DNA from: Paracoccaceae bacterium | GTDB lineage: Bacteria > Pseudomonadota > Alphaproteobacteria > Rhodobacterales > Rhodobacteraceae | Direction of reading: 5' to 3' | Assembly: GCA_020637675.1 (NCBI GenBank) | Contig: JACKKD010000001.1 | Coordinates: forward strand, 496,001-560,000 | DNA length: 64,000 nucleotides | In this document: positions 1 through 7,737 of the stretch, in pieces | Layout of the letters: the number at the start of each line of letters is the position of its first letter | Numbering within the stretch: position 1 is the first letter of the stretch | Program-made: the position numbers and the translations under genes | The notes under the pieces: generated by a model | The model's database searches: none | Told to the model about the DNA's origin: nothing | The model's input: the letters and a program-made list of their open reading frames with translations, nothing else

Positions 1-137
1 GACAGCGTGTAGATGACCGGCGAGCGCAGCCAGCCCGTCTGCCCGCGCTCAGCGCGCCGTTCGGCCGCGAAGGCGACAAGGAAGAGCAGGATCACGTAGC
101 CGAGGCAGACTGCGACGAGGATGTTGAACGGCACCAT
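1..137 (-). CDS. N-terminus of symporter-type sensor histidine kinase (partial)
   Basis: Only the first 45 codons are in the window; the gene runs off the left edge. The start ATG at 137 overlaps the TGA of the upstream gene. The visible peptide begins with one hydrophobic segment (about residues 4-24), then a charged stretch and the sequence SPVIYTLS. That arrangement is what I recall for the sodium/solute-symporter-like domain at the N-terminus of CbrA-type hybrid sensor kinases. The upstream response regulator and small membrane protein support a signalling role. The kinase domain itself is not visible, so a plain sodium:solute symporter cannot be excluded. Confidence 0.6.
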   Translation of the reverse strand, partial: MVPFNILVAVCLGYVILLFLVAFAAERRAERGQTGWLRSPVIYTL

Positions 138-421
138 CAGCGCGATTCCTCGCCCGGAGCGTCATCCTCGCTTCCGGGCACGTCGGTCCGGGTCAGGGCC
201 CGAGCGAGAAACAGGGCCGCGACGATCAGCGCGAACCATCCGGCGAAAAGGTAAAGCCCGCCCCGAGCGGTGTCCGGTTCCGGCGTATCGCCGGGATGCC
301 ATAGGACCGGCAGGAAGAAGATGAAGAGGCCGAGGACCGGCAGCAGCCGCGCGGTGTCGATGATCCGCCGCCGCCGGTACGAACTGCGGGCAAGGAACTT
401 TGGCGGTTTGGGCGCCGTCAT
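137..421 (-). CDS. Small two-helix membrane protein of a signalling operon
   Basis: A 94-residue protein starting at ATG 421, with a GGGGAGGGGG ribosome-binding stretch just upstream. It has a basic N-terminus (RRRR near residue 19), two hydrophobic segments (about residues 27-43 and 57-76) and an acidic tail, so it is probably an inner-membrane protein. The stop codon overlaps the start of the symporter-type kinase gene (TGATG), which implies translational coupling. A role as accessory subunit of that sensor is inferred from position only; I do not recognise a named family. Confidence 0.75.
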   Translation of the reverse strand: MTAPKPPKFLARSSYRRRRIIDTARLLPVLGLFIFFLPVLWHPGDTPEPDTARGGLYLFAGWFALIVAALFLARALTRTDVPGSEDDAPGEESR

Positions 422-455
422 GCGGCCCCCTCCCCGTCCCGTGCACGCGGCCGGC

Positions 456-824
456 TCATGCGCCCGCCATCTGCCGGACCGCGGCCACGATGTCGGCATT
501 GGCGAAGGGCTTGGCGATGAAGCGCGCGGCGCCCGCGCCCTCGGCCGCCATGCGCGCCTCGCCCTGTCCGTTCGCCGACAGCACCAGAACCGGAATTCCG
601 GACAGCGCGGGATCGGCGCGCAGGTCCTCCAGGATGTCGATGCCCGATCTGCCGGGCAGCATCATGTCGAGCACGAGGACATCCGGTGCTTCGCGCCGGA
701 TCGCCTCCAGTGCGCCCTGCCCCTCCGCATGGCTCGCCACCGCCCAGCCGTCACGCGCGAGGATATAGCGGATCGCCTCGGCGATATGCGGCTCGTCCTC
801 GATGAGGAGGACACGTCCGCTCAT
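456..824 (-). CDS. Single-domain response regulator
   Basis: A 122-residue receiver-only protein (CheY-like fold). The acidic pair E9-D10, the phosphoacceptor D53 in LVLDMMLPG, the S/T switch in VLSANG and the conserved lysine in FIAKPF are all present, and there is no output domain. It lies between the ScfR-like regulator (97 nt upstream) and the small membrane protein (34 nt downstream) on the same strand. It is probably the phosphorelay partner of the symporter-type kinase at the window edge. The function is confident; the signal is unknown. Confidence 0.92.
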   Translation of the reverse strand: MSGRVLLIEDEPHIAEAIRYILARDGWAVASHAEGQGALEAIRREAPDVLVLDMMLPGRSGIDILEDLRADPALSGIPVLVLSANGQGEARMAAEGAGAARFIAKPFANADIVAAVRQMAGA

Positions 825-920
825 GCCCGGTTCCTCCCTCTTTCTTCGTCCTTCGTGGGCAGACTATCGCCCAGGGAGACGGGCGCTGTCAAAATCGAAA
901 AGACGGGATCGGAACTGGCG

Positions 921-2243
921 TCAGTCACCGGCGCCGACGATCGACGGTTCGCGCCGGGCCACGCATCCGGCCCGCGGGCAGATCCGGCACGCGGCACCGA
1001 CGATGCGCTCGCCGCCGGTCCGCGGACCCTGCGCAGGAAGGACCAGCATCAGGGCCTCGGTCACCTGGGGGCCATCGAATCCGCCGGGGAAACGGGTTTC
1101 GGCATAGGCATAGGTCAGGAACCGCACCGGCACGCGCCCGGCCATCTCGACGGTGGTGCGGATCGGAACCATGGGCCGGGCCAGCGCCGCGTAGAGCGGC
1201 CAGAGCGGACAGGCCGCGCCGTGCCGGGGCGGCGCGAATGCGGGCGCCGGACGGCGGAAGGTCAGCGTGCCCGAGGCATCGCAGACGACGAGCCCGACAG
1301 GCGGGCCGGCGCCCTCGGGCAGCGTCGCAAGGCGTCGGAACACCCGCGGAAGCCCGGTGCCGAACCGTTCGGCGAGCGCGGCAGGATCCGGCCCCGTCTC
1401 GGCCAGGGCGCGGAGGAAGGCATCGAGCGGCAGCGCCTCCGCGTCGGCCCGGTAACGCGCGACGTGGGCAAGCGCCAGCTTGCGCGCCGCATCGCTGGCA
1501 AGCTCGGGAACGCCCGCGACGAGCGCCGCGGACGGCGTGGGATGCGGCCGTTCCAGTCCCGCGATGTGGTAGCCGCTCCGCGCCAGCCAGGCCTCCACCT
1601 CCTCCTGCGGAGAACTGAGGCCCGTCTCGTTGCCGGGGCTGGCGTCGAGATAGGCGGTGAGCGCGTCGGCCGCGTCCGAAAGGCGGATGCTGTCCTCATA
1701 GACGTTGCGGTGGAACTGCGCCCGCCACTCGGGGTCCACGTCCTCACTCTCGGCGAGGATCGCGGCGGTGGAGCGGATCGAGGTCACCGCCGAGACCACT
1801 TCGTGCAGCGCCGCCGACAGGTGCGGGTCATGGGCCATCCGCTCGCTCAGCGCCGTGACGGCGCGCTCGAGCGCACCGATACGCGCCTGCCGCTCGGCCA
1901 GCAGGGCCGCCCAGCCCGGAAAGCGGCCGACGAATTCCTCGATCCTGTCGGTTTCTGGCGCACTCTCGGCCGCGCCCGTCTCGGCGCCGGCGGCGCCCGC
2001 AGCGGCTTCGCGCAGCCCCTCGAAAAGCGCGCTGTCCGCGCCTTCGGCCAGCGCCGCCTCGCCCACGCCGAGCGCATTCGCGAGACTGACGAGCAGGTCG
2101 GCGCCGACCCGGCGGCGGTTGTGCTCGATGAGGTTGAGATAGGCGGGCGAAACGCCGACCGCCCGCGCCAGATCGGCCTGCTTGAGGCCGATCCTCTGGC
2201 GCCTCTCCCGCACCCGGGTCCCGGTCAGCGCCGACCGCACCAT
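921..2243 (-). CDS. XRE-family / ScfR-like transcriptional regulator with acyl-CoA-type C-terminal domain
   Basis: A 440-residue regulator with an N-terminal XRE helix-turn-helix (about residues 10-65, LKQADLARAVGVSPAYLNLIE). The long C-terminal region matches the short-chain fatty acyl regulator type (DUF2083) and ends with a cysteine motif CRICPRAGC. I chose ATG 2243 because family members begin with M-x-R-x-ALTGTR-x-RERR; a GTG at 2255 is an in-frame alternative. Known relatives respond to acyl-CoA status. Here it heads an operon with a response regulator and a sensor kinase, so it may tie carbon status to that signalling system. Confidence 0.85.
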   Translation of the reverse strand: MVRSALTGTRVRERRQRIGLKQADLARAVGVSPAYLNLIEHNRRRVGADLLVSLANALGVGEAALAEGADSALFEGLREAAAGAAGAETGAAESAPETDRIEEFVGRFPGWAALLAERQARIGALERAVTALSERMAHDPHLSAALHEVVSAVTSIRSTAAILAESEDVDPEWRAQFHRNVYEDSIRLSDAADALTAYLDASPGNETGLSSPQEEVEAWLARSGYHIAGLERPHPTPSAALVAGVPELASDAARKLALAHVARYRADAEALPLDAFLRALAETGPDPAALAERFGTGLPRVFRRLATLPEGAGPPVGLVVCDASGTLTFRRPAPAFAPPRHGAACPLWPLYAALARPMVPIRTTVEMAGRVPVRFLTYAYAETRFPGGFDGPQVTEALMLVLPAQGPRTGGERIVGAACRICPRAGCVARREPSIVGAGD

Positions 2244-2284
2244 GGCTTCATCCACTCCCCTCCCCGCCCGCCGGGGTCGCTGGA

Positions 2285-2303
2285 GTTTACAGCTTTTTCA
2301 AAC
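2285..2303. promoter_or_regulatory. Candidate operator upstream of the ScfR-like gene
   Basis: A short AT-rich island in otherwise GC-rich DNA, GTTTACAGCTTTTTCAAAC, with GTTT and AAAC at its ends. It lies about 40-60 nt upstream of the ScfR-like start codon on the minus strand, where an autoregulatory site would be expected. The symmetry is weak (4-bp arms), so this is only a suggestion. Confidence 0.3.
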
Positions 2304-2348
2304 CGTGAGCGAGCCTTGCGCCCGGCTTTTCGAAACCGCAAGCGGGGT

Positions 2349-2555
2349 TCAGCAGTTCGGCGGGGCGACGTCGAGCGTGCGTTCGACGACCGGCCGGCCA
2401 TCGACGCATTCGGTCAGGACGTACTGGCTGCGCGCGCAGGCCGAGAGCGTCAGCAGCGCTGCCATAAGCAGCCCGACACGCCCCCCCGAACCTCCCTTCG
2501 CGCATATGCGCGACCGGTCGCCACGCCAGCGCCTTGCCACAGCCCCCTGCCGCAT
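2349..2555 (-). CDS. Very small lipoprotein, C-terminus DVAPPNC
   Basis: Up to 68 residues from ATG 2555. A basic N-terminus is followed by a hydrophobic stretch and a lipobox (LTLSAC), so the mature peptide would be only about 29 residues, ending VAPPNC. The start is uncertain: ATG 2465 would give 38 residues, and an AGGGAGG lies 25 nt upstream of it. The mature part carries another cysteine (TECVDG) besides the terminal one. It resembles the small lipoprotein at 3074-3241 at its C-terminus. Function unknown. Confidence 0.55.
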   Translation of the reverse strand: MRQGAVARRWRGDRSRICAKGGSGGRVGLLMAALLTLSACARSQYVLTECVDGRPVVERTLDVAPPNC

Positions 2556-2726
2556 CGCATCCGCTCCCTGGTTCAAACGCCGGCCCAGATAGACCGCGAT
2601 TGCCGACGGAGGGCAAGCGAAAAGGCGCGGACATCGGCAGGCGGATCGCACCGGCTGACGGGGATCAACCCGCGCAGAGCGAAAGAGCCGATACTTGCCG
2701 TGGAACAACCGGAAAGGAGCGAAAAG

Positions 2727-3002
2727 ATGATCGGACATGCACGGACGATCGCGCTCGCCGCGCTCGCCATTCTCTCCGCCTGCGAGGGGATGACCCGGCA
2801 GGAGCGCATGGTGACCGGTGGGCTGACCGGCGCCGCCCTCGGCGCCCTCACGGCCAAGGTGCTCGAGAACGACCGCGACTGGATCATCATTGGCGCACTC
2901 GCAGGCGCAGCGGTCGGCACGCTTGTGGCACAGAACAGCGCGACCAACGAATGCGCCTATGCGCGCGGCGACGGCACCTACTCCGTTCGGCCCTGCCCGT
3001 GA
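2727..3002 (+). CDS. Small glycine-zipper lipoprotein
   Basis: A 91-residue protein from ATG 2727, with AGGAG at 2715-2719. A signal sequence ends in the lipobox LSAC (about residue 19). The middle is rich in glycine and alanine (GGLTGAALGALTA, GALAGAAVGTLVA), typical of glycine-zipper segments. The C-terminus has two cysteines (NECAYARGDG, RPCP) that could form a disulfide. It is probably an outer-membrane-anchored periplasmic protein of unknown function. It is oriented opposite to the two other small lipoproteins that flank it. Confidence 0.75.
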   Translation: MIGHARTIALAALAILSACEGMTRQERMVTGGLTGAALGALTAKVLENDRDWIIIGALAGAAVGTLVAQNSATNECAYARGDGTYSVRPCP

Positions 3003-3073
3003 CCCGACGGTGACGGATGGCCGCGCGAACGGCGCCGGGCGGGCGATCCCGCCCGGCCCCGCGCCAGTCCGGC

Positions 3074-3241
3074 TCAGCAGTTGCCCGGGGCGACGTTCGA
3101 CACGCCGCTGATCTCGTTCACGCCGGGTTCGCACTGCCCGACCGGCGTCTGCGGCTCCGTGCAGGCGGCGAGCGCCGCAAGCAGGATCGCTGCAAGCGCG
3201 AGGTTGCGGGCCAGGATGGGGCGGGTATCGGTCAGGCGCAT
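3074..3241 (-). CDS. Very small lipoprotein, C-terminus NVAPGNC
   Basis: A 55-residue protein. ATG 3241 is fixed by a good AGGAG seven nt upstream; longer in-frame starts lack one. The signal peptide ends in LAAC (lipobox, cysteine about residue 27), so the mature peptide is about 29 residues and ends SNVAPGNC. This ending parallels DVAPPNC in the 2349-2555 lipoprotein, suggesting a related pair. Function unknown. Confidence 0.7.
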   Translation of the reverse strand: MRLTDTRPILARNLALAAILLAALAACTEPQTPVGQCEPGVNEISGVSNVAPGNC

Positions 3242-3372
3242 ATGATCTCCTTCCGGGCGGCCCTCGGGCCGGCCTCTTCGGTCATGCCTTCGGGCGCCGG
3301 GCCATCCCCGGCTCCCACGGTCATCCTGCGCCGGGGCCGGGTCCTCCGGCATTGACCCCGATCAACCGGGAA

Positions 3373-3405
3373 GCGGAGCGGCGGGAAAATTCCCCGCCGT
3401 TCCGC
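3373..3405 (-). terminator. Hairpin terminator after the pyrimidine ABC substrate-binding gene
   Basis: A long GC-rich inverted repeat: arms GCGGAGCGGCGGG and CCCGCCGTTCCGC around an AAAATTC loop, 16 nt past the stop codon of the minus-strand substrate-binding gene. No strong T-run follows, so termination may be inefficient or Rho-assisted. Confidence 0.6.
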
Positions 3406-3420
3406 CACGTCATGTGCGCC

Positions 3421-4401
3421 TCACTGCAGCGCCTTGTCGGTGATCTGGTGCGTCCAGGCCCCTTCCGGCGCCTTGGTGATGACCGCGTCCGACCCCCCCG
3501 ACATCAGCGCCTCGACCGTGCGCTGGTAATCGGCTTCGTCGAGCGCCCCGTTCGACCCGGCGGTGAGCTTGGCGATCTCGCCCATCATGCGCTTCTGGTG
3601 GTTCTCGGTCTGCGCGCCGGTATCGTCGTTCTCCAGCACGATCATCGCCGCCTCGTCCGGATTCTCCTCGGCCCATTTCCAGCCTTTCATGCTGGCACGG
3701 ACGAACTTCACCATCTTCTCCTCGAAGGCCGGATCGGCAAGCTTGTCCTCCATGACATAGAGCCCGTCCTCCAGTGTCGCCACGCCCTCGGTCGTGTAGT
3801 TGAAGTTCACGAGCTGGTCTGCCGTGATCCCCGCGTCGATGACCTGCCAGTATTCGTTGTAGGTCATGGTCGAGATGCACGCGGCCTGCTTCTGGAGAAG
3901 CGGATCGACGTTGAAGCCCTGCTTCAGCACCGTCACCCCGTCGGGCGACCCGTCGGTCGGAAGGCCAAGCTTGCCCATCCAGTTGAGGAACGGATATTCG
4001 TTGCCGCCGAACCAGACGCCGAGCGTCTTGCCCTTGAAGTCGTCAGGCGTCGTGATACCCGATTCCTTCAGGCAGGTGAGCTGCATGCCCGAGGACTTGA
4101 AGGGCTGCGCGATATTGACGATCGGCAGGCCCTTCTCGCGTGCGGCCAGGGCCGATGGCATCCAGTCCACCATGACGTCGGCACCGCCGCCCGCCATGAC
4201 CTGCGTCGGCGCCACGTCCGGCCCGCCCGGCAGGATGGTGACGCTGAGCCCCTCCTCGTCGTAAAAGCCCTTGTCCTTGGCGACGTAATAGCCCGCGAAC
4301 TGCGCCTGCGTGACCCACTTCAGTTGCAGCGTCACGTCCTCGGCCCAGGCGGCCGATCCCATAAGCGCCGCCATCGCGGTTCCGATCATCAGTCTTGTCA
4401 T
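3421..4401 (-). CDS. ABC transporter substrate-binding protein, NMT1/THI5-like (probable pyrimidine uptake)
   Basis: A 326-residue periplasmic binding protein. It has a signal peptide (cleavage after AAWA, residue 20) followed by VTLQLKWVTQAQFAGYYVA, the classic NMT1/THI5 N-terminus. ATG 4401 has AGGAGAGG upstream. It is last in the operon after two permeases and an ATPase (35-nt gap to the preceding gene). The family binds thiamine precursors, riboflavin-like compounds or pyrimidines. The surrounding dihydropyrimidine genes make uracil/thymine or a hydantoin-like compound the likely ligand; that is inference. Confidence 0.88.
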   Translation of the reverse strand: MTRLMIGTAMAALMGSAAWAEDVTLQLKWVTQAQFAGYYVAKDKGFYDEEGLSVTILPGGPDVAPTQVMAGGGADVMVDWMPSALAAREKGLPIVNIAQPFKSSGMQLTCLKESGITTPDDFKGKTLGVWFGGNEYPFLNWMGKLGLPTDGSPDGVTVLKQGFNVDPLLQKQAACISTMTYNEYWQVIDAGITADQLVNFNYTTEGVATLEDGLYVMEDKLADPAFEEKMVKFVRASMKGWKWAEENPDEAAMIVLENDDTGAQTENHQKRMMGEIAKLTAGSNGALDEADYQRTVEALMSGGSDAVITKAPEGAWTHQITDKALQ

Positions 4402-4436
4402 GTCGTCCTCTCCTGTTGCGGGGCCTGTCCCGGCCC

Positions 4437-5342
4437 CTATTGACGCCGTTGCGACGGATGCCAGAAGGTCACCCGCCTCTCGATGAAGGCCACGAGGCCG
4501 TAGAAGGCCGACCCCGCCAGCGCCGCCACCGCGATCTCGGCCCAGATCATGTCGAGCGAAAGCTGCCCGATCGAGGCGTTGATGCGAAAGCCCATGCCGA
4601 CGATCGGGCTGCCGAAGAACTCGGCCACGATGGCGCCGATCAGCGCGAGCGTCGTGGCGATCTTCAGGCCGTTGAAGAGAAAGGGCAAGGCCGCGGGAAA
4701 GCGCAGCTTCCAAAGAGTCTGCCAGTAGCTTGCATTCCAGGTCGCCATCAGGTCGCGCTGCATCGGCTCGGAAGCCTTGAGCCCCGCGACCATGTTCACC
4801 AGAACCGGGAAGAAGACCATGACAACCACGACCGCCGCCTTCGACTGCCAGTCGAAACCGAACCACATCACCATGATCGGCGCAATGCCGACGATGGGCA
4901 ACGCCGCGACGAAGTTCCCGACCGGCAGGAGCCCGCGCTGCAGGAAGGGCGAGCGGTCGATCAGGATCGCCGTCAGTACCGCCGCACCGCAGCCCAAGAG
5001 ATAGCCGGAAAGCGCGCCCTTCAGCGCGGTCTGGACGAAATCGGCCCAAAGCACCGGCAGGCTTGCCGCAATGCGAGCGGCGATGGCCGAGGGCGCGGGG
5101 AGGATCACCGGTGATATCCCGAAAACCCGGACGGCGAGTTCCCAGAGCGCCAGCACCGCGAGCCCGAAGATCGCGGGCACCAGCCAGCGCGACAGACGGC
5201 CCCTGCCCCCGGCAATCTGCGCGTTGACGAACCAGGCCCCGAGCCAGAGAGCAAGCAGGGCCGAAACCCGCACATCGACAAGCGCCGCGCCCGCCGCAAG
5301 GACGGCGGCGAGAATCCAGCCCGGGGAAACCACCCGGCTCAT
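4437..5342 (-). CDS. ABC transporter permease (pyrimidine-type, SsuC/ThiX-like) 2
   Basis: A 301-residue BPD-type inner-membrane permease with at least six hydrophobic segments. The EAA loop region is visible (about residues 205-225, MATWNASYWQTLWKLRFPAALP). Its ATG overlaps the stop of the upstream permease by 4 nt. An extra hydrophobic N-terminal region (residues 10-60) precedes the usual domain. It pairs with the 5339-6202 permease as a heterodimeric channel. Confidence 0.88.
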   Translation of the reverse strand: MSRVVSPGWILAAVLAAGAALVDVRVSALLALWLGAWFVNAQIAGGRGRLSRWLVPAIFGLAVLALWELAVRVFGISPVILPAPSAIAARIAASLPVLWADFVQTALKGALSGYLLGCGAAVLTAILIDRSPFLQRGLLPVGNFVAALPIVGIAPIMVMWFGFDWQSKAAVVVVMVFFPVLVNMVAGLKASEPMQRDLMATWNASYWQTLWKLRFPAALPFLFNGLKIATTLALIGAIVAEFFGSPIVGMGFRINASIGQLSLDMIWAEIAVAALAGSAFYGLVAFIERRVTFWHPSQRRQ

Positions 5343-6202
5343 CGCTCGAGCCCCATGCGCGACAGCGTCGCCCGCTCAACCGCGCCGATCAGCATCACCA
5401 GCCCCGCGGCGACGATGGCGGCGGCGAACAAGGCCGCCCATATCTGCACCGTCTGCCCGTAATAGCTTCCCGACAACAGCCGCGCGCCGAGCCCCGCCAC
5501 CGCCCCCGTAGGCAACTCGCCCACGATGGCGCCGACGAGCGAGGCCGCGACGCCGACCTTGAGCGAGGCGAAGAGGTAAGGCAGCGAGGCCGGCAGCCTG
5601 AGCTTCAGAAGAACGTCCGCAGCACTCGCATTGTAGGTCCGCAAGAGGTCAAGCTGCATCGCATCGGGCGAGCGCAGCCCCTTCACCATGCCGACGACGA
5701 CCGGGAAGAACGAAAGATAGGCCGAGATGATCGACTTCGGGATCAGCCCCTGAAGCCCGAGCGAGTTCATCACCACGATGATCATCGGCGCGATGGCGAG
5801 GATCGGGATCGTCTGGCTGGCGATGGCCCAGGGCATCACGCTCATGTCCATCGCCCGGTTGTGGACGATCCCGACGGCGAGCGCGATCCCCAGTACCGTG
5901 CCGATGGCAAAGCCGAGAAGCGTGGCGGAAAGCGTCACCCAGCCGTGATAGACAAGGCTCCGCTTCGAGGTGAAAGCCTGCCCGAAGAGCCCGTCCCAAA
6001 GCCCCTTCGCCACCTGATGCGGCGCCGGCAGCACCGGGCGCTCCTGCGCCAGCGTGTCCTTGACGAGCGCGCCGAACGTCACCTCCGTCCCCGCCCGCGC
6101 CGCCTGGTCGTAGGTCCATGTGGAGTTGAGTTTCACCGCCGCCGCATACCAGAGCGCGACGATGGCGATAAGGACAGTGAGGATGGGAAGGACGGACCTC
6201 AT
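5339..6202 (-). CDS. ABC transporter permease (pyrimidine-type) 1
   Basis: A 287-residue inner-membrane permease starting at ATG 6202; upstream in-frame codons run through a repeat-rich spacer and are unlikely to be coding. An N-terminal transmembrane segment is followed by a periplasmic stretch (about residues 20-85) and the BPD transport domain, with EAA loop sequence RTYNASAADVLLKLRLPASLP. It is paralogous to the next gene, with which it overlaps by 4 nt. Confidence 0.88.
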   Translation of the reverse strand: MRSVLPILTVLIAIVALWYAAAVKLNSTWTYDQAARAGTEVTFGALVKDTLAQERPVLPAPHQVAKGLWDGLFGQAFTSKRSLVYHGWVTLSATLLGFAIGTVLGIALAVGIVHNRAMDMSVMPWAIASQTIPILAIAPMIIVVMNSLGLQGLIPKSIISAYLSFFPVVVGMVKGLRSPDAMQLDLLRTYNASAADVLLKLRLPASLPYLFASLKVGVAASLVGAIVGELPTGAVAGLGARLLSGSYYGQTVQIWAALFAAAIVAAGLVMLIGAVERATLSRMGLER

Positions 6203-6210
6203 CGGGCAGC

Positions 6211-6309
6211 GCCCCCCACCCTCTCCCTCCCCACGAGGGGGAGGGAAGCGCACCTGACCCGACCGTCGCTGCAGGCTACCTCCCCCCTTGTTGGGGAGGT
6301 CGGGAGGGG
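6211..6309. repeat. Two palindromic intergenic repeat units
   Basis: Two hairpin units lie in the spacer between ATPase and permease. The first has perfect 9-bp arms TCCCTCCCC/GGGGAGGGA around ACGAG (6224-6246). The second has perfect 8-bp arms ACCTCCCC/GGGGAGGT (6278-6300). They resemble the dispersed C-rich REP-like elements common in alphaproteobacterial intergenic DNA. The whole spacer 6203-6454 appears non-coding; apart from these units I see nothing in it. Confidence 0.7.
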
Positions 6310-6454
6310 GGACACCACGGCGACGACCTGCCCGAACATCACCTTTCGGCGCGCGCACGAAAGCCGTTGCGCAAAGGCCGGCACCGCCGCGCGCCTTGAG
6401 GCTGCGCAAGACCTACGCCAACGCGACGCGATCCTTGCGCATGCCCCATGCCCC

Positions 6455-7255
6455 TCAGACCTCATCGCCATGCCCATGCCTCAGCCCCTCGCGCACCCGG
6501 TGCGCGATCTCGATGAACGCGCGCGAATCCCGGATGTCGAGCGGCCGCTCCTTCGGAAGCGTCGACTCGATCACGTCGGTGATCCGCCCCGGGCGCGGGC
6601 TCATCACCACGATCTTCGTCGACAGGTATACCGCCTCCGGGATCGAATGGGTGACGAAGCCGATGGTCTTTTCCGTCCGCGCCCAGAGCTTCAGAAGCTC
6701 CTCGTTCAGCCGGTCGCGGACGATCTCGTCGAGCGCCCCGAAGGGCTCGTCCATGAGGAGGATATCCGCATCGAAGGCGAGCGCGCGGGCGATCGAGGCG
6801 CGCTGCTGCATACCCCCGGAGAGCTGCCAGGGAAACTTCCGGCCGAAGCCCTGAAGATCCACGAGCGACAGCACACGCTCGATCCTCTCCTCCTGTTCGG
6901 CCCTCGAAAACCCCATGATTTCAAGCGGAAGCCGGACGTTTCCCGCGATGGTTCGCCACGGATAGAGACCCGCCGCCTGGAAGACATAGCCATAGGCCCG
7001 CGCCTGCCGCGCGGCGTCGGGAGTCATGCCGTTGACGGTCAGCGTGCCCTCCGTCGGGTGTTCGAGCGCTGCGACGGCGCGCAGGAACGTCGTCTTGCCG
7101 CACCCCGAGGGGCCGATGAAGCTGACGAACTCGCCCTTGCCGATCGAGAGGTTGACATCCTTCAGCGCGACGACGGGACCGTCGTTCGTCTGGAACGTCA
7201 GCCCCACTCCCCTCGCCTCGATCACCGGCGCGCCATGGCCTGCCGTATCCTTCAC
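6455..7255 (-). CDS. ABC transporter ATP-binding protein (nitrate/sulfonate/pyrimidine type)
   Basis: A 266-residue ATPase with Walker A GPSGCGKTT (about residues 49-57), signature LSGGMQQR, Walker B ILLMDEP, and the H-loop in FVTHSIPEA. The signature and the PEAVYLS sequence are typical of the NitT/TauT ATPase class that pairs with NMT1-like binding proteins. The start is GTG 7255, with AAGGGA upstream; no in-frame ATG is available. A 252-nt repeat-bearing gap separates it from its permeases. Confidence 0.9.
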   Translation of the reverse strand: MKDTAGHGAPVIEARGVGLTFQTNDGPVVALKDVNLSIGKGEFVSFIGPSGCGKTTFLRAVAALEHPTEGTLTVNGMTPDAARQARAYGYVFQAAGLYPWRTIAGNVRLPLEIMGFSRAEQEERIERVLSLVDLQGFGRKFPWQLSGGMQQRASIARALAFDADILLMDEPFGALDEIVRDRLNEELLKLWARTEKTIGFVTHSIPEAVYLSTKIVVMSPRPGRITDVIESTLPKERPLDIRDSRAFIEIAHRVREGLRHGHGDEV

Positions 7256-7332
7256 GCCCGCATCCCTTCCCGTTCACCTGCCTGTTCCGCTCCGCCGTGG
7301 TATGTTGCGGATAGCGACGGAGGAGACTCGCC

Positions 7333-7728
7333 ATGACCGAATGCCGAAAGATCCGGCCGGCCGAGCGCTACGCCGGCAAGCAGGGCTTCACCTATGATGC
7401 GGGAATCGCGCGCGAAAGCGTCGGGGCCACCGGCCTTTGCATGCACCTTCTGACCATCCCCCCCGGCGGCCGCGCCCGAGCCCACAAACACGCGACGCAC
7501 GAGACCGCGATCTACCAGCTGTCCGGCCGTTCGGTGATGTACTGGGGCGAACGCCTCCAGTACCGGATGGAGACCGAGGCGGGGGACATGATCTACATCC
7601 CCGCCGACATGCCCCACCTGCCCTTCAACCCCGGGCCCGGGCCCTGCACGGCGGTCATCGCGCGCACCGACCCCAGCGAACAGGAAAGCGTCGTCCTGCT
7701 GCCGGACCTCGAAGGCTTGGTGCCATGA
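7333..7728 (+). CDS. Single-domain cupin protein
   Basis: A 131-residue cupin with the metal-binding motif HKHATHETAIYQLSG (about residues 51-65) and the second motif GDMIYIPADMPHLP (about residues 84-97). A GGAGGAG ribosome-binding site precedes the ATG. It stands alone on the plus strand inside the minus-strand pyrimidine locus. It could be a small isomerase, a dioxygenase-like enzyme or a ligand-binding cupin; the substrate is not evident. Confidence 0.8.
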   Translation: MTECRKIRPAERYAGKQGFTYDAGIARESVGATGLCMHLLTIPPGGRARAHKHATHETAIYQLSGRSVMYWGERLQYRMETEAGDMIYIPADMPHLPFNPGPGPCTAVIARTDPSEQESVVLLPDLEGLVP

Positions 7729-7737
7729 CGCGGGCAT

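Noticed and set aside
270..2726. Very long plus-strand open frame upstream of the small glycine-zipper lipoprotein
   Set aside because: It lies antisense to the response regulator and ScfR-like genes and has no family features; only the last 91 codons, with their own ribosome-binding site, are supported.
4402..7332. TPP riboswitch for the NMT1/THI5-like transporter
   Set aside because: No THI-box-like conserved sequence was seen in the spacers, and neighbouring genes point to pyrimidines rather than thiamine.
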